Source: an uncultured bacterium
GTDB lineage: Bacteria; Bacillota; Clostridia; Oscillospirales; Oscillospiraceae
Reading direction: 5' to 3'
NCBI GenBank assembly: GCA_948469375.1
Contig: CAOKLO010000012.1
Span: 1-64,000 of the forward strand
Length of the DNA stretch: 64,000 bases
Position numbers and translations under genes: made by a program. How positions within the stretch are numbered: the first letter of the stretch is position 1; each line of letters begins with the position of its first letter. The notes below the pieces were generated by a model, which was not told the DNA's origin, made no database searches, and saw nothing but the letters and a program-made list of their open reading frames with translations. This document shows, piece after piece, positions 38,339 to 46,059 of this stretch.

Positions 38339-38383
38339 GCACAATAGCCGAACCTGATTCAAAATCAGATTCGGCTATTGTGC
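38339..38383. repeat. Long near-perfect hairpin between the two hydrolases
   Basis: Two 21-base arms (38339-38359, 38363-38383) with one wobble pair and a 3-base loop. On the minus strand it follows the second hydrolase by 55 bases; no T-tract comes after, so it is not a standard terminator. May be an RNA stabiliser or a small mobile palindrome. Confidence 0.75.
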
Positions 38384-38437
38384 AAATTATATAGTTTCGA
38401 CAAGTCTGCGCCAATTATGCCTGGTTTTTGGGGATGC

Positions 38438-39241
38438 TTATTTATAGAACCAGTGGCAGCCGATGGTGGTCACATAGGTCTGATTCTCCATGGTCCAATG
38501 GTTGTCGGTCAGCTCCGGGGCCAGGAAATACAGGCTGTCCCCCGCCGCCCTGGCGCCGTCCAGCACCAGCTTGGCCGCCAGCACGCTTTCCGCCGTAGGC
38601 TCATTATAGATGGTGCCGTTGGCCACCGGCTCAAACTGGATGCCCCACTTGCGGTCAAAAATCACGTCGTAAATGGTATCGGGAAACTCGCCGCTGGCCA
38701 CCCGGTTGAGCACCACCGTACCCACCGCCAGCTTGCCCAGCAGAGGCTCGCCCCGGCTCTCAGCGGAGATAATGCGGCTCATCCAGTACAGCTCGTCCTC
38801 GGTGTAGGCCGGAGCGCCGGGCGTTCCGCTGCCCGGGGTCAGGGTCACGCCCACCTGGGCCGACCAGTCCACCTGTCCTCCCAGGGCTGCAGCCAGCACC
38901 CGCACGGGCACCATGGTCCTGCCGTTCTCCAGCCGCACCTGATAAGGAATGTACAGCGCCCTGCCGTTTACCGTCAGCCACTGGTCGCCGGGCCGGGCGG
39001 CCAGAGTGAGGCCGCTTCCACGCACCCAGGCGGTGCCGTTCTCCCAGCTGACGGCGGCGTTGGGCGCCAGCGCCTCCGTTATTGTGCGCAGAGATACGTA
39101 GGTGGTGCCCCCCTCCACCAGATGTGCCTGAGCCTGGCTCCACAGGTTCTTTCCGTTGACCTCCAGCACATTCGCCGCAGAGGCGGGCAGGACCAGCGCC
39201 GCTGTCAGTGCCAGCCCCAGAAGGGTTTGTTTAAGTTTCAT
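38438..39241 (-). CDS. Secreted SleB-type cell wall hydrolase (paralogue 2)
   Basis: 267 residues: signal peptide (MKLKQTLLGLALTAALVLPASA), a copper-amine-oxidase N-terminal-like domain (about 25-130; NGRTMVPVRVLAAALGG is diagnostic) and a SleB/hydrolase_2 domain (about 150-267) with RIISAESRGEPLLGKLAV. The C-terminal end (TYVTTIGCHWFYK) mirrors the paralogue. AAGGAG precedes the ATG. Three WalR-like half-sites lie 25-52 bases upstream. Tandem duplication is the likely origin. Confidence 0.9.
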   Translation of the reverse strand: MKLKQTLLGLALTAALVLPASAANVLEVNGKNLWSQAQAHLVEGGTTYVSLRTITEALAPNAAVSWENGTAWVRGSGLTLAARPGDQWLTVNGRALYIPYQVRLENGRTMVPVRVLAAALGGQVDWSAQVGVTLTPGSGTPGAPAYTEDELYWMSRIISAESRGEPLLGKLAVGTVVLNRVASGEFPDTIYDVIFDRKWGIQFEPVANGTIYNEPTAESVLAAKLVLDGARAAGDSLYFLAPELTDNHWTMENQTYVTTIGCHWFYK

Positions 39242-39265
39242 GTCCTGTCACTCCTTGGGTTGATT

Positions 39266-39293
39266 TGTAAGTATATTGTAACCATTTTGTAAC
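39266..39293. promoter_or_regulatory. Triple WalR-like box before hydrolase 2
   Basis: TGTAAG, TGTAAC and TGTAAC at 39266, 39277 and 39288, each 11 bases apart. The last two fit the WalR consensus exactly, as at 38277-38304. They overlap a likely -10 (TACAAT on the minus strand). Confidence 0.65.
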
Positions 39294-39334
39294 TTTCCGG
39301 CAAGGCACAATGCCTGGAAGTCCAGGAGAATCAT

Positions 39335-39366
39335 GGCAAAAAGCTCCCCGCCGGAGCGGGGAGCTT
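39335..39366 (-). terminator. Terminator after the broken small ORF
   Basis: An 11-bp stem (39341-39351 with 39356-39366) followed on the minus strand by TTTTTGCC, 5 bases past the stop at 39371. Confidence 0.88.
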
Positions 39367-39370
39367 CCTG

Positions 39371-39594
39371 TTACAGCATAGACTGCTTCATTTTTACCAT
39401 GACCTTGCCCACGCTGCCGGGCTGTCCGGCGGCGCAGCCGGGGCGGAGGATGTCGTTGGAGAAGAACACGCAGCAGGCCCCGGGCCCACGTCCATGTGCG
39501 CCACATCATGGGACCTGATCCCGTCCAGGGCCCTCTCAATGGCCTTGGGAGAGCAGTTGGATACCGTGTGCGCATTCAGGGAAGAAAAGATCAC
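39371..39594 (-). pseudogene. Small unknown ORF with an apparent frameshift
   Basis: From GTG 39594 the frame reads IFSSLNAHTVSNC... to HMDVGPG and then runs on as low-complexity Pro/Ala/Ser. Shifting one frame at the G/C run near 39477-39487 restores ordinary protein sequence (CCVFFSNDILRPGCAAGQPG to KMKQSML) that stops 4 bases before a terminator. So a gene of about 75 residues with a recent indel, or a sequencing error. I do not recognise the family. It follows the TSCPD gene by 32 bases. Confidence 0.45.
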
Positions 39595-39626
39595 GGCCTC
39601 TTTCTATTATTATAATGTACCGGCCC

Positions 39627-39872
39627 TTACCGGACGGCCTTCAGCGCCTGGGCCAGCTGGTCCGGGCAGGAGGTGGGCTTCATACCGCAGCGGATGCCCT
39701 CCATCCGGGCAATGGCGTCCTCCACGGCCATCCCCTTCAGCAGGGACGCGATGCCCTGGAGGTTTCCGTTGCAGCCCCCCATCACCCGGACGGCTTGAAT
39801 GACGCCGTCCTCCACATCAATCTCCATGTTCCGGGAGCAGACCCCCCGGGGGGCGTATTGAATGGTTTCCAT
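39627..39872 (-). CDS. TSCPD-domain small protein
   Basis: 81-residue protein consisting of a single TSCPD domain, named after the C-terminal Thr-Ser-Cys-Pro-Asp seen here as PTSCPDQL. It also has RGVCSRN and GCNGNLQGI. The same domain closes some ribonucleotide reductases. Free-standing copies are common in Clostridia with unknown function. Starts 28 bases past the 39901 gene on the same strand. Confidence 0.88.
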   Translation of the reverse strand: METIQYAPRGVCSRNMEIDVEDGVIQAVRVMGGCNGNLQGIASLLKGMAVEDAIARMEGIRCGMKPTSCPDQLAQALKAVR

Positions 39873-39900
39873 ATTCGTTCTCCTTTTCTATTTTTATCGC

Positions 39901-40692
39901 TTACAATACGATCAGCCCATACAATCCGGTGAGCCGGTCCAGCTCCTCCCGGCTCAGCTCGCCGGTGCCGTCGTAAAACGCCCGGCCCTGGTACACCCGC
40001 AGGGCCTCCTCCAGCAGCTCGGGCACATCCGACCACAGGCACAGCGCCTCCCGGACGGCGTACTGGTGGAGGGCGAAGATTTCCGCGTCGTCCTGGCTCT
40101 GGATGGCGATTTTCACCGCCCCCACCGGGTCGTCCTCGGCGGCGATGATATCCTCCAGCAGATCGGGCCCACACTCCAGCTCTTCCCCCACGTCAATGGT
40201 GCGCCGGATAAAGCAGGGAGCCGTACCGGTGGCGCAGGGGATGGCGTCCGGGTCCAGCTCCGCAGGCTCATAGGGATAGGGGATCAGCTCCTTCCCTTTC
40301 ACGCGGAACAGCGGAATTCCAGCATAGGCGGCCAGCTCCGCCATGCGCTCTTCAGCGGCCTCCTCGGGGCAGTCAATGCCAAACGCCGCGGCTCCCATTC
40401 CCTCGCACACGAACAGCGCAGCCAGCATCTGCACCCGGGTGGAAGATTCTCCGTCCTCGCCGCAGGTCCAACTCACCCAGGGCGCGCCGCACTCCAGCCT
40501 TTTCACCGCCAGCAGAGCGGCGCGGCACTCCGCCATGGTGGTCATGCCCGCAATGTGGACCGGCCCCTTTCTCGGCTCCAGCCGGATGCGGTAGGCCGCC
40601 GCCAGTTCCTCAAAGCCGCACTCCCCCGCCGGGGCCACGTCCAGCCCCAGGGGCTCCAGTCTCTGTTGGAATATGGGCACAGAAGCGTCCAT
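39901..40692 (-). CDS. Uncharacterised protein, weakly homocysteine-methyltransferase-like
   Basis: 263 residues. The middle (about 45-145) resembles the second half of a homocysteine S-methyltransferase barrel: a strand-turn CGAPWVSWTCGEDGES followed by LFVCEGMGAAAFGIDC, where that family has GxNC. The zinc-binding CC pair of active enzymes is not seen, so activity is doubtful. The rest is acidic and helical. Only ATG 40692 is possible, as an in-frame stop lies four codons upstream. Driven by its own promoter, probably with the TSCPD gene. Confidence 0.6.
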   Translation of the reverse strand: MDASVPIFQQRLEPLGLDVAPAGECGFEELAAAYRIRLEPRKGPVHIAGMTTMAECRAALLAVKRLECGAPWVSWTCGEDGESSTRVQMLAALFVCEGMGAAAFGIDCPEEAAEERMAELAAYAGIPLFRVKGKELIPYPYEPAELDPDAIPCATGTAPCFIRRTIDVGEELECGPDLLEDIIAAEDDPVGAVKIAIQSQDDAEIFALHQYAVREALCLWSDVPELLEEALRVYQGRAFYDGTGELSREELDRLTGLYGLIVL

Positions 40693-40754
40693 GATACTGC
40701 TTCACCGCTCCTTCTTTTCATAAAATATCCACCAAACACAATGGTGACGGCCAT

Positions 40755-40783
40755 ATTATATCAGACACAGGGACAAATGGCAA
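40755..40783 (-). promoter_or_regulatory. Sigma-A promoter of the 39901-40692 gene
   Basis: Minus strand TTGCCA (40778-40783), 17 bases, TATAAT (40755-40760). Confidence 0.82.
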
Positions 40784-40810
40784 GTGCCTTGTCCCTGCGC
40801 CAATTGTCCA

Positions 40811-40839
40811 TTTACAAACTTCGACACAATTGCTATAAT
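40811..40839 (+). promoter_or_regulatory. Strong sigma-A promoter of the DUF3048 gene
   Basis: TTTACA (40811-40816), 17 bases, TATAAT (40834-40839) with an extended -10 TGC directly ahead. Confidence 0.88.
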
Positions 40840-40928
40840 AACAGCAGGCGCCGCAGACGCGGCCCGCCCCGTACCATATGTATCCATATGCGCCCGCTTT
40901 GGCGGACGTACTCCAAGGAGGGACCACT

Positions 40929-42011
40929 ATGAAGCGTATCGCCTGCCTGCTCTGCGCCCTGCTGCTACTGCCGCTGACTGCCTGCGGCGTGGAGAAGCCC
41001 GACCCGACCCCTTCGCCCAGCCAGCCGGTTTCCGCCCCGCCTGAGAGTCAGGAGCCCCTGCCCACCCCCACGCCCGCGCCCGCCTTCTATCACCCCCTCA
41101 CCGGTCTGCCCTGCGACGAGGACTATTCCAGCCAAAAACCGGCGGCGGTCATGCTCAATAACCTGAAAAACGCCCTGCCCCAGCAGGGCAACGGCCAGGC
41201 GGACATCATTTACGAGCTGCTGGCTGAGGGCGGCATTACCCGTATGCTGGCGGTGTATCAGAACCCGTCCCAGTTGGGCTTGATCGGCTCGGTGCGCTCT
41301 GCCCGGCAATACTATTGGGAGATCGCCCAGGGCCACGACGCGGTATTCATCCACGCCGGGGGCAGCCCGGAATTCTACAGCACCAGAAACAGCCGGGGCC
41401 TGTTCACCGTGGACGGCGTTCAAGGCTACTATTCCAGCTCCCAGGCCGGAATGTTTTGGCGGGACCGGGACCGGGTGGCCGGGCATCACTACGACTACGA
41501 GCACTCCCTGCTCACCTCCGGCGAGGCTATCACCGATATGCTGGCCCAGGAGGGATTGGAGCAGCACAGCGGCGGCTACGCCTACGAGATGAGCTTTGAC
41601 GACGACGGCACTCCGGAGGGAGGCAGCCCCGCCGCCGTCATCACCGTCCCCTTCTCCAGCTATAAAACCGGCGTGTTCCGTTACGACGCCTCCAGCGGCC
41701 TCTACCGGGTGGAGGAGTACGGAGAGCCCTACATAGACGGCAACGACGGCAGCCAAGTGAAGGTCACCAACCTGATTGTCCTCCAGACCACCTATGTGGT
41801 CCAGGACAACGAGGGCCGGGTCAAGGTGGATCTGTCCTCCGGCAGCGGTTGGTTCGCCTGCGGCGGGCGAATGGTCCCCATCCACTGGGAGAAGGGCTCC
41901 GCCAACGAACAGTTCCGCTATTTTAATGAGGACGGCTCCCCTCTCGTTCTGGGCCGGGGGACCACCTACGTGTGTGTCATCCCCACCAGCCGGTCCGTGT
42001 CCATTGAGTGA
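40929..42011 (+). CDS. DUF3048 (YerB-like) lipoprotein
   Basis: 360-residue exported protein with a lipoprotein signal (MKRIACLLCALLLLPLTAC; lipobox LTAC, cysteine 19), then a Pro/Thr-rich spacer and the DUF3048 domain (about 50-360: HPLTGLPC, KPAAVMLNN, RSARQYY). YerB of Bacillus belongs here; function is unknown, probably at the cell surface. ATG 40929 follows CAAGGAGGG. Transcribed alone, divergent from the 39901 gene. Confidence 0.9.
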   Translation: MKRIACLLCALLLLPLTACGVEKPDPTPSPSQPVSAPPESQEPLPTPTPAPAFYHPLTGLPCDEDYSSQKPAAVMLNNLKNALPQQGNGQADIIYELLAEGGITRMLAVYQNPSQLGLIGSVRSARQYYWEIAQGHDAVFIHAGGSPEFYSTRNSRGLFTVDGVQGYYSSSQAGMFWRDRDRVAGHHYDYEHSLLTSGEAITDMLAQEGLEQHSGGYAYEMSFDDDGTPEGGSPAAVITVPFSSYKTGVFRYDASSGLYRVEEYGEPYIDGNDGSQVKVTNLIVLQTTYVVQDNEGRVKVDLSSGSGWFACGGRMVPIHWEKGSANEQFRYFNEDGSPLVLGRGTTYVCVIPTSRSVSIE

Positions 42012-42132
42012 GCGCTGAAATTTTGTCGAAAAAATTTCCAGCATAACGGACCTTGTCCGGCGCAAACTACCTCCGTGACCATAAAAACGGGCGGACGCAA
42101 AGCCGTTCTCCCGGTCAAAGGAGGTTTGTACT

Positions 42133-42351
42133 GTGTTTCTGGATAAAATCGCCTTGGCGCTGTCCATCATCGGCGGGCTGAACTGGGGCTGCATCGGGCT
42201 GTTCAATTTCGACCTGGTGGCCTTCATCTCCGGCGGCTCCGGCACCTGGCTGGCCCGGATCATCTACACCATCGTGGGCCTGGCGGCCCTGTGGTGCCTG
42301 ACGCTGCTCTTCCGCACCGAGGACAACCGGACCCGGCAGAGCCACGCCTGA
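42133..42351 (+). CDS. DUF378 membrane protein (YuzA-like)
   Basis: 72-residue protein with two membrane helices and the family signature IGGLNWGCIGLFNFDLVA. GTG start at 42133 after AAAGGAGG. Function unknown. Terminates at a shared hairpin with yfcE. Confidence 0.9.
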   Translation: MFLDKIALALSIIGGLNWGCIGLFNFDLVAFISGGSGTWLARIIYTIVGLAALWCLTLLFRTEDNRTRQSHA

Positions 42352-42372
42352 CCACAGGATACCCCATCACGC

Positions 42373-42407
42373 AAAATTCCCGGCGCGGGCGCGCCGGGAA
42401 TTTTTTT
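42373..42407. terminator. Bidirectional terminator
   Basis: A 13-bp stem (42374-42386 with 42391-42403) with A- and T-runs on the two sides, between the convergent DUF378 and phosphodiesterase genes. Confidence 0.93.
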
Positions 42408-42865
42408 CATTTCAGCATGGTTTTGAATTTTCCCCCGGAAACCACAATCACTCCGTAGCCCACCCGGTTGTGTATCCCTCCGGCGGTGCCGGGATTGAAC
42501 AGCCACACACCCTGATCGGGCATGTCCAGCCCGTCGTGGGTGTGGCCGAAGCAGGCCACGTCCACGCCCTTCTCCCGGGCCGCCCGGGCCAGCTGGTCCG
42601 TTCCGCTCTTCACGCCATAGCGGTGGCCGTGGCACAACAGGAACTTCACGCCCCCCGCCTCTGCGATCAGTTCGTCGGGGGCCTTGTCCCAATCGCAGTT
42701 GCCCCGGACCAGCTCCATGGGCAGGTCCGGGTATGCGTCCATCAGGGCCTGACCGTCCCGGTAGTTGTCGCCCAGGAAAAACACCCGCTGGGGGCGCTCC
42801 TGCTCGACGGCGTCCACCATGGGGCCCAGCCGTCCGTGAGAATCTGAGAACACTAAAATCTTCAT
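42407..42865 (-). CDS. YfcE/MJ0936-family metallophosphoesterase
   Basis: Small two-metal phosphodiesterase, 152 residues. Metal-ligand motifs are seen: FSDSHG, FLGDN, GNCD, CHGHRYG and FGHTHDG. Substrate unknown. The start is uncertain: ATG 42865 matches the family N-terminus (MKILVFSDSHG) but is 13 bases from GGAGG; two earlier in-frame starts are too near it. Confidence 0.88.
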   Translation of the reverse strand: MKILVFSDSHGRLGPMVDAVEQERPQRVFFLGDNYRDGQALMDAYPDLPMELVRGNCDWDKAPDELIAEAGGVKFLLCHGHRYGVKSGTDQLARAAREKGVDVACFGHTHDGLDMPDQGVWLFNPGTAGGIHNRVGYGVIVVSGGKFKTMLK

Positions 42866-42921
42866 CTTGTTCACCATTCCTCCTTCCGCACATATACTGA
42901 CAGTGAACGGAGGGATTTCCT

Positions 42922-43182
42922 ATGCCGAATTTTGACGAACTACTCAAGGGAAAAGAGGCCGCCGGCCTGATGAAGGACCCGTCCAAGCTGGAAAAGCTGC
43001 GGGACGCGCCGGAGACTCAGAGAATTTTCGACCTGCTGAGCCGGAGCACCGGGGACCTGGAGTCCGCCGCCCAACGGGCTGCCAAGGGGGACACCGCCCA
43101 GCTGGCCGGCGCCATCCGCCAGCTGATGAGCGACCCGGAAGGGGCAAAGCTCATCCAGCAGATGAAGGAAAACTTTAAGTAA
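42922..43182 (+). CDS. Small helical protein of unknown function (86 residues)
   Basis: Not recognised. The protein is helical and highly charged, with a C-terminal stretch RQLMSDPEGAKLIQQMKEN. ACGGAGGG precedes the ATG. First of three closely spaced plus-strand genes (32 bases to the next), divergent from the phosphodiesterase. The Asp-Pro helix start followed by an amphipathic helix recurs in the next protein (ILGNPQAMSQIMSLAQSL). This could be a protein-protein interaction motif. Confidence 0.7.
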   Translation: MPNFDELLKGKEAAGLMKDPSKLEKLRDAPETQRIFDLLSRSTGDLESAAQRAAKGDTAQLAGAIRQLMSDPEGAKLIQQMKENFK

Positions 43183-43214
43183 ACCGGCGGAAGCCGCGCG
43201 GGAGGGGGGAAACC

Positions 43215-43715
43215 ATGAGCGAGCTGGAGGAAAAGCTGGAAAACATCCTGGGCAATCCCCAGGCCATGTCACAGATCATGTCTCTGGCCCAGTCCCTGAA
43301 TCTGGGCGGGCCGGGGCCGAGCAGCCCGGAACAAAATCAAAATCAGGCTCAACCCCAGAACCAAGCGGCGGAGCAGGCCTCCAGTCCTACTCCGCCGCCC
43401 CAGAGCGGAGACGCTCCCGCGCCTGCGTCCCCTCCTCCCCCGGCAGCTCCTTCCGGACTGGGCAATCTAAGCGGGATGCTGGGCGCACTGGGCAATCTGG
43501 ACGCCGGGACCCTGTCCGCCGCCGCCAGCCTCATCGGCCAGTTCTCCAACGACGGCGACGACAAGCGAACAGCCCTGCTCACCGCCCTGCGCCCCTTTGT
43601 CAAGGAGGAACGCTACGCTAAGCTGGACAAGGCGATTCAGATCGCCAAGCTGTCCCGGCTGATCCGCTCAGGGCTGGACCTGTTCCGCGCCCGCAAGGAG
43701 GACGGCCATGTATAA
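43215..43715 (+). CDS. Unknown protein with Pro/Gln-rich linker (166 residues)
   Basis: Not recognised. Residues 1-28 form an amphipathic helix (MSELEEKLENILGNPQAMSQ), 35-80 are a Pro/Gln/Ala-rich linker of low complexity, and 85-166 are helical with GLGNLSGMLGALGNL and a basic end (KLSRLIRSGLDLFRARK). GGAGGGG precedes the ATG. Overlaps the next gene by 8 bases, so the two are coupled. No signal peptide. Confidence 0.7.
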   Translation: MSELEEKLENILGNPQAMSQIMSLAQSLNLGGPGPSSPEQNQNQAQPQNQAAEQASSPTPPPQSGDAPAPASPPPPAAPSGLGNLSGMLGALGNLDAGTLSAAASLIGQFSNDGDDKRTALLTALRPFVKEERYAKLDKAIQIAKLSRLIRSGLDLFRARKEDGHV

Positions 43716-44118
43716 CCATTATCTGGACGACGACAGCTTCGTCCTTCTGGAGCCAGAGCCCCAAACCGGGCCAAACCAAAACCATCCAAGCCCGTCCCGC
43801 CGGGGTCCCGGCCCAAATCAGGGACAGCGTCAGCAAAACGCGCCCCATCCCGGTCCCCAATTTCGTCCCCCAGAACCCACCCGCTCTAAAAACGACCTGG
43901 TAGGCGAGGTGACCCGGGGGCTGGGCCAGCTGCTGGACGGGGTGATGAAGCATTTCTCCCTGGAGCACTTCGATACCGGGGACATCCTGCTGGTGCTCAT
44001 TATCCTGTTCCTCTACTTAGAGGACGGGGATAATCTGGAGCTGGTCATCACCCTGGGTCTGCTGCTCCTGCTGGGGCTGGACGGCGGCGAGGACAAACAG
44101 GAGCACTCAGATGGATGA
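43708..44118 (+). CDS. Unknown membrane-associated protein (136 residues)
   Basis: Not recognised. N-terminal MYNHYLDDDSFVLLEPE is followed by an Asn/Gln/Pro-rich linker and a helix (LVGEVTRGLGQLLDGVMKHF). Then come two hydrophobic leucine-rich segments, DILLVLIILFLYLEDGD and ELVITLGLLLLLGLDGG, with acidic turns. Overlaps the previous gene by 8 bases and ends 12 bases inside the convergent 44107 gene. Such double-leucine segments occur in small clostridial proteins of unknown role. Confidence 0.7.
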   Translation: MYNHYLDDDSFVLLEPEPQTGPNQNHPSPSRRGPGPNQGQRQQNAPHPGPQFRPPEPTRSKNDLVGEVTRGLGQLLDGVMKHFSLEHFDTGDILLVLIILFLYLEDGDNLELVITLGLLLLLGLDGGEDKQEHSDG

Positions 44119-44877
44119 TTCCTCCGGGTGATACAGCTCCGTACCGTCGGGAAGGGTAAAAACCCCTGATCTCTGGTCCAGCGGGCTAACCACATCCCGG
44201 GAGCCCATGGAATACACCAATTCTCCGGCCTCCTCCATCTCCGCCGCCACCAGCAGGCCGCTGGTCTCCGACACCCAATAGCGCTCGGTGCGGCCCGGGA
44301 AGGTTTCCGCCTCCACGTAGACGCAGGGCTGGCCGTCCCGGTCCTCGTATCCGGCGGCAGCGATGTCCTGTTTGTCCAGGGCCAGCACGGCCTCATATGT
44401 GGGCAGGCGCTGGGACAAGTCGGCGGCCCTATCCGCCGCCGGACCGGAGTACACCCCCGGCCCGCCGTCATACCACAGCCACAGCGTTTCGTCCCCCACG
44501 ATGGAGTGCTCCACCGCGCCGGAGCTGAGGGTGGCCGACGCACACAGCCATCCGCCGTCCGCCCACACCTGGGTGGTGACCACCCCCAGAGACTGTCCGT
44601 GGTCAAAGTATTCCACCGTCACCGTGCGGCGGTAGCTCTCGTACCGCTCCAAAGAGGCGATGAGGCTCTGTACCGTCTGGGGGGTGACCTCCACCGCCAC
44701 GCCGCCCGGTCGGCCGCTCTCCGCCCCCACCGGGTCCAGGCTCTGGGATGCGTCCGGGTCGGACAGCTCCAAATGGGGGGTTGGGCCAAACAAGTTGAGG
44801 AAAAAGCTGTACAGCACCGCTGCCAGCACAACCACGATGATGACGACGGCCATCACGATACGTTTTTTATCCTCCAA
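44107..44877 (-). CDS. Membrane-anchored extracellular protein, unknown (256 residues)
   Basis: Not recognised. One N-terminal membrane helix (IVMAVVIIVVVLAAVLYSFFL) and an outside beta-rich domain (about 65-250) ending in an acidic tail. Strand patterns such as YWVSETSGLLVAAEME resemble LolA-type lipid-binding folds, but that is weak. Convergent with the 43708 gene, sharing 12 bases. Starts 33 bases after the wecB stop, so may be cotranscribed with the wall-polymer genes. Confidence 0.65.
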   Translation of the reverse strand: MEDKKRIVMAVVIIVVVLAAVLYSFFLNLFGPTPHLELSDPDASQSLDPVGAESGRPGGVAVEVTPQTVQSLIASLERYESYRRTVTVEYFDHGQSLGVVTTQVWADGGWLCASATLSSGAVEHSIVGDETLWLWYDGGPGVYSGPAADRAADLSQRLPTYEAVLALDKQDIAAAGYEDRDGQPCVYVEAETFPGRTERYWVSETSGLLVAAEMEEAGELVYSMGSRDVVSPLDQRSGVFTLPDGTELYHPEESSI

Positions 44878-44910
44878 AAACCCAGTCCCCCTTCTGCCTT
44901 CAATGTATGG

Positions 44911-46059
44911 TCAGCTTTGAAACGCCTCCGGCGGCCGGTCCGTCCTGCCGAAGTGGTACAAAATTCCGTCCGCAATGCGCCCGCAGGCGTTACCGTCCCC
45001 ATAGGGGTTGACGGCGTGAGCCATCTTCTGATAGGCCGCCGGGTCGTCCAGCAGCCGGTCCGCCAGTTCAACAATGCGGCCGTAGTCCACCCCGGCCAGC
45101 TTTACCGTCCCGGCCTCCACCGCCTCGGGGCGCTCGGTCTCTTTTCTGAGGACAAGCACCGGCTTGCCCAAAGCGGGGGCCTCCTCCTGCAAGCCGCCGG
45201 AGTCGGTCATCACCAGATAGCTCCGGGCCATCAGGTTGTGCATCTCCTCCACGTCCAGCGGGGCGATGAGATGTACGTTTTCGATGCCGTCTAGGTGCCG
45301 GTGAGCGCACTCCTGCACCACCGGGCTGAGATGCACCGGGTAGACCAGCTCTGCCTCCGGGTGGACCCGGGCAATATAGGCCAAAGCGGACATGATGTCC
45401 TCCATGGGCCGGCCGTAGTTCTCCCGGCGGTGGCAGGTCACCAAAATCACCTTTTTCTTCTCGTAATCCAGGCAGTTCAGCACCTCCTCGTCAAAGGTGA
45501 ACCAATCCACCACCGTGGTCTGGAGGGCGTCGATCACCGTGTTTCCGGTGACGAACAGCCCCTTGGAGATCCCCTCCGCTTCCAGATTGCGGCGGTTGGC
45601 ACTGGTCGGGCAAAAGTGCAGGTCCGCCAGCCGCCCCACCATGGACCGGTTCATCTCCTCCGGGAAGGGGGAGTATTTATCCCAGGTGCGCAGGCCGGCC
45701 TCCACATGGCCCACGGCGATCTGCTGGTAAAAGGCCGCCAGCGCTCCGGCGAAGGTGGTGGAGGTGTCCCCGTGGACCAGCACCAGGTCGGGCCGCACCT
45801 GACGGAACACCTCCTCCAGCCCCAGCAGGCACTTGGAGGTAATGGTGGACAGGGTCTGACTTTTTTCCATGATGTCCAAATCAAACTGGGGCCTGATCCG
45901 GAAGATATTCAGCACCGTGTCCAGCATCTGCCGGTGCTGGGCGGTGACGCAGCAGTAGCTCTCAAATTCCGGGCGGTCCTCCAGCTCCTTCACCAGAGGG
46001 GCCATTTTGATGGCCTCCGGACGGGTGCCGAAAACGGTCATCACCTTCAGCTTATCCAT
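44911..46059 (-). CDS. wecB: UDP-N-acetylglucosamine 2-epimerase (non-hydrolysing)
   Basis: Interconverts UDP-GlcNAc and UDP-ManNAc, feeding teichoic acid or other wall-polymer linkage units. It begins MDKLKVMTVFGTRPEAIKMAP, with VHGDTSTTFAGALAA, GHVEAGLRT and DSGGLQEEAPALGKPVLVLR. 382 residues from ATG 46059; the frame before that overlaps the upstream gene without a ribosome site. Overlaps the tagO-like gene by 8 bases. Confidence 0.95.
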   Translation of the reverse strand: MDKLKVMTVFGTRPEAIKMAPLVKELEDRPEFESYCCVTAQHRQMLDTVLNIFRIRPQFDLDIMEKSQTLSTITSKCLLGLEEVFRQVRPDLVLVHGDTSTTFAGALAAFYQQIAVGHVEAGLRTWDKYSPFPEEMNRSMVGRLADLHFCPTSANRRNLEAEGISKGLFVTGNTVIDALQTTVVDWFTFDEEVLNCLDYEKKKVILVTCHRRENYGRPMEDIMSALAYIARVHPEAELVYPVHLSPVVQECAHRHLDGIENVHLIAPLDVEEMHNLMARSYLVMTDSGGLQEEAPALGKPVLVLRKETERPEAVEAGTVKLAGVDYGRIVELADRLLDDPAAYQKMAHAVNPYGDGNACGRIADGILYHFGRTDRPPEAFQS

